A stretch of 18,338 bases of DNA from Nitrososphaerota archaeon (lineage in GTDB: Archaea; Thermoproteota; Nitrososphaeria; Nitrososphaerales; Nitrosopumilaceae). Under the pieces are notes generated by a model. It ran no database searches and was not told the origin of the DNA. It worked only from the letters and a program-made list of their open reading frames with translations. The position numbers and the translations under genes are program-made. Location of the stretch: positions 1 to 18,338 of the forward strand of contig VHBM01000022.1 in NCBI GenBank assembly GCA_016871975.1, given 5' to 3'. Shown piece by piece: positions 14,435-18,338 of the stretch. The number at the start of each line of letters is the position of its first letter. Positions within the stretch are counted from its first letter, which is position 1.

Positions 14435-15594
14435 ATTGGAGATACTGGAAGTTCGGCTTTTCTTATGGTTGGCTTGAAGCGTTGTTTTGCGCGCCGAGAA
14501 AGTTTTCTTAGGAATCTCTTGTTTAGATAATCAAAGACTTGACTTAGGTCCCATCCGCTTTCGCTGTGCATGAATGTTTTGTATGGGGTTGTTATGCGAA
14601 TTGATACCTCGTGAAGCTGCCTGCCCCCTTTGATGTGTTGCCTTTTGATTGTAGCGCGTGCTTCGATTACATCACCATATACTTTTTGAATTCGCTTTAG
14701 TGTGCTTGTAAACTTGGATATTATGATATCAGCGTTTGGTGAATCCTCAGGTAGTCCTACTATGTAAAATGGAATTTGGCTTTCTATTTTGGCAGCAAGG
14801 AGGCTAAGAATGTCTCGATATGCGATTATGCCATGTAGTGTTCCCCAGACAGATACAAGACTACATGTAGTATTTGATTTTAGCATGCCATCTATTATGG
14901 AGTTTAGATCGTCTTTTGGATTGCATTGCGGTATTCTAGTGCTTCCAATGTTTCCAATCGATGATTCTTGTCTGCGAATTTTATTGACGCCGATTAGTTT
15001 TTTGCCTAATCGCTCTCGCGGAATTATTGTTTGCAATACATGAAATGATGTTAGAACCTGTTTTACTGAGCCTTTGTTTAGAATTGGAATATGATCAATC
15101 CTTTTTGTTGTCATTATTCTTCGTGCGGAGCCAAGCGAGTCAGTTGAGTTGAGTGTTATTGGATTTTGGGTAAAGATCATGTTTGCCTTTATCCATTTGT
15201 TGTCTTTTGACAAAAGCATCTCAAGAATGTCTTTTGCACTGACTTGACCGATTATTTGATTGTCTTGTACTATAGGTGCTGATCTTATGCGATGATGTGC
15301 CATTATGTTTGATGCCTTGTTTACTGTATCAGTTGGTTTTAGGAAAGGAACTGCGTAAAGATATGGTCTAATTATAGCATCTAAGATATTTGATGCTGAA
15401 AGAAGTGCTCTTACGTTTGTAGAATAAACAGAATTTCCCTCTAGACAAAAAACGTCATACACATCAGAGTTTGAAATTTGCTTTATTACATTAGATACTG
15501 TACTTGATGGGTTTACAACTACTGCCTTTTGTGGCAAAGGCAGTTTTGAATGATAAATGTCCTTAAAATGCTCATAGATTGTATCTGCTAACAT
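14431..15594 (-). CDS. CBS-domain protein with C-terminal S30AE (HPF/RaiA)-like domain
   Basis: 387 residues. CBS repeats occur at about 20-75, 80-130 (YAVPFLKPTDTVNKASNIMAHHRIRSAPIV), 138-192 (MIFTQNPITLNSTDSLGSA) and 218-270 (IPQCNPKDDLNSIIDGML), the last leading into IAYRDILSLLA. Residues ~272-376 (PFYIVGLPEDSPNADIIISK, KVYGDVIEARATIKRQHIKGG, HEVSIRITTPYKTF, GWDLSQVFDYLNKRFLRKL) follow the beta-alpha-beta-beta-beta-alpha order of S30AE/HPF proteins, which block ribosomes in stationary phase. I infer a nucleotide-responsive ribosome-inactivation factor; the S30AE match is by pattern, not profile. Start ATG 15594; its TGA stop overlaps the PAC2 remnant's ATG. Divergent from the next CBS gene, 126 bases apart. 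Confidence 0.8.
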   Translation of the reverse strand: MLADTIYEHFKDIYHSKLPLPQKAVVVNPSSTVSNVIKQISNSDVYDVFCLEGNSVYSTNVRALLSASNILDAIIRPYLYAVPFLKPTDTVNKASNIMAHHRIRSAPIVQDNQIIGQVSAKDILEMLLSKDNKWIKANMIFTQNPITLNSTDSLGSARRIMTTKRIDHIPILNKGSVKQVLTSFHVLQTIIPRERLGKKLIGVNKIRRQESSIGNIGSTRIPQCNPKDDLNSIIDGMLKSNTTCSLVSVWGTLHGIIAYRDILSLLAAKIESQIPFYIVGLPEDSPNADIIISKFTSTLKRIQKVYGDVIEARATIKRQHIKGGRQLHEVSIRITTPYKTFMHSESGWDLSQVFDYLNKRFLRKLSRRAKQRFKPTIRKAELPVSPI

Positions 15595-15720
15595 ATTTTT
15601 TCTCCAAACTAAAGACCAATTTGACAGTTTTGAATTAAAATAAACCCTAGATTTTCAAGGGTGATATTCAATTATGGTATTCTTATCACACTTATTTAGT
15701 GTCCAAGTGGCAGATGATTC

Positions 15721-16581
15721 ATGATTATAAAAAAACCCGATATTAATCAAGTAATGATAAAAAGATCAGTTACCGTAAAGCCTTCAACCACACTTCTTGA
15801 GGCAAGAGATATTTTATTTAGACATAAGATAAGACGACTCGTAGTTTTAAACGAAAAAGAAAAACCTGTTGGTATAATTACAGAAAAAGACATTGCGAGG
15901 TCGATTTACAATCTTGGGACAAGATCAATAAAATCAGTCAAAGTTGGCGATTTTATGTCAAAAAATCTGATTACTGTTACAAAGGATAGCACCATCTATG
16001 ACTGTGCAAAGCTGATGCGGCGCCACAGGATTAGCTCTGTTATTGTTATAAACAAGGATGGAACGCTAGCAGGGCTTGTAACAAAGACAGACCTTGTTTC
16101 GGTTTTTCTTACCCAGTCTTCAGTTCCACTAAAGGTTTCCTCGGTAATGACAAAAAATGTAATTACTGCAGCTCCTGGAGACTCGCTTCTTTTAATTGAA
16201 AGTCTTTTGATAAATCACAGAATATCCAGAGTAGTAATTCAAAGAAACAGAAGACCAGTTGGCGTAATAACATATAGAGACTTTATGCCTGCCAAGATAC
16301 CTCACTGGATTGCCGAATTTGCAGACAAAAAAGAGCTCGAAGAATATCGTCGTAGATCAGTTCCAGAAATTACCGCAAATCAGCTAAACTATCTTTTGCC
16401 GTTTAAGGCAGTCGATATAATGGCGTCAAACCCGATAACTGTAGATGCAGAAGATGATGTTGGCCTAGCAGCAATGCTTATGATTAGAAATAACATTAGT
16501 GGCCTTCCTGTTGTAAGAAAAGGGTTGCTTGTTGGAATAATTACAAAATCAGATATTGTAAAAGCAATTGCAGAAAAATAG
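15721..16581 (+). CDS. Four-CBS-domain protein
   Basis: 286 residues made of four CBS units: MIKRSVTVKPSTTLLEARDI, FMSKNLITVTKDSTIYDCA, VMTKNVITAAPGDSLLLIE and IMASNPITVDAEDDVGLAA, each with VGIIT/GLVTK closing strands. An insert (KKELEEYRRRSVPEITANQL) separates units 3 and 4. No effector domain is attached, so it may act as an adenylate sensor through partners. Start ATG 15721; divergent from the CBS-S30AE gene. The stop TAG abuts the stop of the convergent PPOX gene with no gap. It resembles the CBS protein at 9576-10454 throughout, including the insert position, and is probably its paralogue. Confidence 0.9.
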   Translation: MIIKKPDINQVMIKRSVTVKPSTTLLEARDILFRHKIRRLVVLNEKEKPVGIITEKDIARSIYNLGTRSIKSVKVGDFMSKNLITVTKDSTIYDCAKLMRRHRISSVIVINKDGTLAGLVTKTDLVSVFLTQSSVPLKVSSVMTKNVITAAPGDSLLLIESLLINHRISRVVIQRNRRPVGVITYRDFMPAKIPHWIAEFADKKELEEYRRRSVPEITANQLNYLLPFKAVDIMASNPITVDAEDDVGLAAMLMIRNNISGLPVVRKGLLVGIITKSDIVKAIAEK

Positions 16582-17103
16582 CTAGGCTTTCAAACTTTTT
16601 GGCTCAAGACCAAATGATTTTTTTGCATTTACGCCACCTGCCAGGCTACCAATCCTCACATCAGAATCAAGCACAAGCGGAATATCGGAAAGCTCGTTTG
16701 GTTTTAGCGGATAAACTATCTTTGTTTTAAACTCAATTATGCTTGGCGATTCTTTTCCAATTTGTTTTAGAATTCTTTCTTTGTGGAGCCTTGTAAGACG
16801 ATCAATTATTTGTGATTTGATTTTCTCAAACTTTTTCTTTTCTTTGATTATGCTAATAGTACCTTTAAGCTGAAAGCCAGATAGTTTTTCTTTATCAATT
16901 ACAGCGATGCTGACCCACTTGTTTTTTGAAAAGTTGTGAAATGTCTTGTGCTTGAATAGCTCAAGCCAGTAGAGGTTATTGCCTTCCAAGCAAAAGCTTG
17001 TGCGTGGTGAGATGTTGCACAGTCCTGATTCATCCGTGGTTCCAACTATTACCATTTGTTGCGCAAGTATCATTTTTTTAACATCGTCTGGAAGAGTTAC
17101 CAT
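16582..17103 (-). CDS. PPOX-class flavin/F420-dependent split-barrel protein
   Basis: 173 residues. LPDDVKKMILAQQMVIVGTTDESG-CNISPR is the first helix and strand, followed by LYWLELFKHKTFHNFSKNKWVSIAVIDKEKL and GFQLKGTISII, the split-barrel pattern of pyridoxamine-phosphate-oxidase-like proteins. The C-terminal ~50 residues extend the domain with a PL-PNELSDIP-VL segment of unknown use. Cofactor is FMN or F420 by family; substrate unknown. Start ATG 17103. It converges on the CBS gene with abutting stops. Confidence 0.83.
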   Translation of the reverse strand: MVTLPDDVKKMILAQQMVIVGTTDESGLCNISPRTSFCLEGNNLYWLELFKHKTFHNFSKNKWVSIAVIDKEKLSGFQLKGTISIIKEKKKFEKIKSQIIDRLTRLHKERILKQIGKESPSIIEFKTKIVYPLKPNELSDIPLVLDSDVRIGSLAGGVNAKKSFGLEPKSLKA

Positions 17104-17164
17104 GTTTTGTTCGTGTTTTCTTTTAATAAAAATAGAAATGGTGATTCCTATAGTTGATAATAAA

Positions 17165-17262
17165 ATGACGGGAACGTATTATACGGCGTACCAAAGTACA
17201 CAGCACTGGGTTATTACCCTGCGTTCCCGTCCACAGGTACAAGAACTTGCGCTCAAGTACCA
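17165..17262 (+). ncRNA. Candidate structured RNA (GC-rich foldable element)
   Basis: Outer stem GACGGGAACG (17167-17176) pairs with CGTTCCCGTC (17222-17231), 10 bp. Inside it are two hairpins, GTAC-CAAA-GTAC (17188-17199) and GGGT-TATT-ACCC (17208-17219), giving a three-way-junction shape. A further hairpin follows, ACTTG-CGCT-CAAGT (17245-17258). By hand count 49 of 95 bases (17167-17261) are G or C, against AT-rich flanks. An open reading frame of 38 codons (ATG 17165 to TAA 17281, MTGTYYTAYQSTQHW...) covers the same stretch, so a small protein is the alternative. Strand is uncertain because the fold works on either. No known RNA family recognised. Confidence 0.4.
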
Positions 17263-17300
17263 ACTTAGTTATATTACTTAATCCAAATAAAGAAGGAACA

Positions 17301-17320
17301 AATTATCAGCTTTGATAATT
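17301..17320. promoter_or_regulatory. 20-bp palindrome, second copy (upstream of uspA-like gene)
   Basis: AATTATCA-GCTT-TGATAATT: same 8-bp arms and 4-base spacer as 12024-12043, only the spacer differs. It ends 75 bases before the GTG start of the UspA gene. A TATA-like GATTATTAA at ~17363-17371 lies between it and the start, leaving the palindrome upstream of the core promoter, a position typical of activator sites. Confidence 0.55.
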
Positions 17321-17395
17321 AGCTACCGATGATGTAATTATTACAACAAGTAAAAGGAATAATGATTATTAAGCAAGAGAAATTTTGATAGTTTT

Positions 17396-17824
17396 GTGAA
17401 ACTTGAAGAAATTAAGAAAATCCTAGTTCCAATGGATGGCTCTAAAAATTCACTTCGTGGCCTTGATACTGCAATATATCTTGCAAGACAGTGCCATGCC
17501 ACTATTACAGGCCTTTATGTAATGCCAATTTATCCAAAGTCCTTGCTCTTAAAACCAATACCATATGAAGCCGAGCTTGTAAAGATTGCAAAAACATTCC
17601 TAGAAAAGGCAAAGACGCGTTCTGCACAAAATGGAATTGTCTTTAATGATAAAATAGTCAAAGGACATGCGGCCGAAGTAATCTTAGATTTTGCAAAAGA
17701 TAAAAAATTTGATCTTATTGTAATGGGTGCAAGGGGGATGGGTTCTGTAAAAGAAATCTTTCTTGGCAGTGTATCAAATGCTGTTGTTCATAAATCAAAA
17801 ATTCGAGTTTTAATAGTAAAATAA
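17396..17824 (+). CDS. Universal stress protein (UspA family)
   Basis: 142 residues, single Usp domain. The N-terminal strand ends VPMDGSKNS with D14 at the conserved adenine-contact position. G111-x2-G114-x9-G124-S125 is the ATP-binding signature (GARGMGSVKEIFLGS). Family members bind ATP and act as dimers in stress survival; a partner is not visible. Start GTG 17396 with almost no leader, preceded by an AT-rich promoter and the palindrome at 17301-17320. It lies next to a cation exchanger on the opposite strand. Confidence 0.92.
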   Translation: MKLEEIKKILVPMDGSKNSLRGLDTAIYLARQCHATITGLYVMPIYPKSLLLKPIPYEAELVKIAKTFLEKAKTRSAQNGIVFNDKIVKGHAAEVILDFAKDKKFDLIVMGARGMGSVKEIFLGSVSNAVVHKSKIRVLIVK

Positions 17825-17848
17825 TCTGCCAACATGGGTAATTGTAGC

Positions 17849-18338
17849 CTAAAATGAAGGCAGAACAAACTGCAATCCTATACCTATAGCGTATAAAATT
17901 CCAAGCAATATTCCACTATGCAAATTAAGCTTGTTTCTAAATATTGGAATAAGTGCAATTATTGTAATTACGGTTACTAGTATCATCTGATATTCTAAAA
18001 GCGGGGTGTTTGGAATCTTTTCAAAAAATCCGCGATATGCCATGGCACCAAAAACTGCCACTGCAAGCAGCAGTGTGTTGTTAAGTATTTTTGAGCCCAA
18101 TACGTTTGCTACCGCAATTGAAGCACCCTTTGCGCCCTTTCGAGCCAAAATCATCATTGATATTTTTTCAGGCATCTCACCTGCAAGAGGTGCGATTATT
18201 ATTGCAAGCACTACAACTGAAACACCGCTTTCTATTGACAAATCTGTAAGAGAGTGTACAAAAGGTTCTGCGCCTACGAAAATTCCAATAGTACCTGCTA
18301 CAAAAATTAGTGCTGCTTTTGCAAAATGTTTTTGTGAT
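17849..18338 (-). CDS. Ca2+/cation antiporter (CaCA family), C-terminal part
   Basis: The frame stays open from the stop at 17849 to the window end, so the N-terminal part is missing. It includes GAEPFVHSL and, later, the second alpha-repeat: IIIAPLAGEMPEKISMMILARKGAKGASIAVANVLGSKILNNTLLL, with the family's PE and N--GS-----N marks at the ion-binding site. Three to four more hydrophobic helices follow. The upstream reading TIGIFVGAEPFVHSLTDLSIE joins directly, so TTG 18241 is not the real start. Expected role: Na+/Ca2+ or H+/Ca2+ exchange across the membrane. Ion specificity cannot be read. Confidence 0.85.
   Translation of the reverse strand, partial: SQKHFAKAALIFVAGTIGIFVGAEPFVHSLTDLSIESGVSVVVLAIIIAPLAGEMPEKISMMILARKGAKGASIAVANVLGSKILNNTLLLAVAVFGAMAYRGFFEKIPNTPLLEYQMILVTVITIIALIPIFRNKLNLHSGILLGILYAIGIGLQFVLPSF

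Noticed and set aside
16575..16590. Stop codons meeting end to end (TAG/CTA) and the overlapping stops at 11094-11097 as overlapping-gene signals
   Set aside because: Ordinary tight packing of convergent genes in a compact genome; no shared coding sequence.
17165..17281. The 38-codon frame MTGTYYTAYQSTQHW... as a definite gene
   Set aside because: No homology recognised and the same bases form a strong multi-stem fold, so it is kept only as an alternative to the RNA candidate.
17301..17320. Fur or DtxR box
   Set aside because: The arms resemble GATAAT-type iron boxes, but the half-sites are in the reverse order and 4 bases apart, so no known iron regulator is assigned.
17321..17371. Short near-palindromes TGTAATTATTACA and AATAATGATTATT
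   Set aside because: Very AT-rich; such symmetry is expected by chance here and does not recur elsewhere.
1..18338. tRNA, rRNA or CRISPR
   Set aside because: No cloverleaf with a T-loop, no rRNA core motifs and no regularly spaced repeats were found on either strand.

Overview
The window looks like a piece of an ammonia-oxidising archaeon of the phylum Nitrososphaerota (Thaumarchaeota), most likely Nitrosopumilales-like. This is inferred from an archaeal TFB with zinc ribbon and two cyclin repeats, AT-rich and densely packed DNA, short or absent 5' leaders with TATA-like boxes close to start codons, a secreted protein with paired KNNAGWW repeats, a Dps-like ferritin, and many small proteins of thaumarchaeal flavour. 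No rRNA, tRNA, CRISPR array, insertion sequence or complete transposase was seen.

Layout. 89-1639: a winged-helix/membrane-segment protein, then biotin protein ligase BirA with its own DNA-binding domain. 1641-2510 (minus): a Lys/Arg-tailed coiled-coil protein and a PPOX-class flavin/F420 split-barrel protein. 2600-4027: a secreted TPR/KNNAGWW/metzincin protease. 4038-4625 (minus): a Dps-like (thioferritin-like) protein. 4913-6130: TFB followed 9 bases later by a single-domain GIY-YIG protein. 6162-8611 (minus): a DUF1059 protein, a purine-type phosphoribosyltransferase and a Cache-HAMP-class III nucleotide cyclase. 8788-11097: a Met/Gln-rich membrane-anchored small protein, a winged-helix regulator, a four-CBS protein and a COG1926 phosphoribosyltransferase. 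11094-11985 (minus): an N-terminally truncated TFB-like gene and a protein of unknown function. 12123-14065: an APC amino-acid permease and a ribbon-helix-helix protein. 14193-15594 (minus): a CBS protein with a C-terminal S30AE (ribosome hibernation)-like domain, overlapping by ATGA a previously unlisted, frameshifted and truncated PAC2-family pseudogene. 15721-18338: a second four-CBS protein, a second PPOX protein, a structured-RNA candidate, a UspA protein, and the C-terminal part of a CaCA cation exchanger that runs off the window.

Themes. Several genes fit energy or stress sensing: three CBS proteins, one with a ribosome-inactivation-like domain, UspA, the Dps-like protein, the cyclase, and two PRPP-using enzymes. 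The most useful non-coding observations are a 20-bp palindrome, AATTATCA-N4-TGATAATT, found twice and both times about 75-80 bases upstream of a start codon (APC permease and UspA); a GC-rich foldable element at 17165-17262; and an 8-bp inverted repeat over the birA start codon. I found no obvious large undescribed system. The best candidates for something new are the CBS-S30AE protein, the shared palindrome and the RNA candidate.
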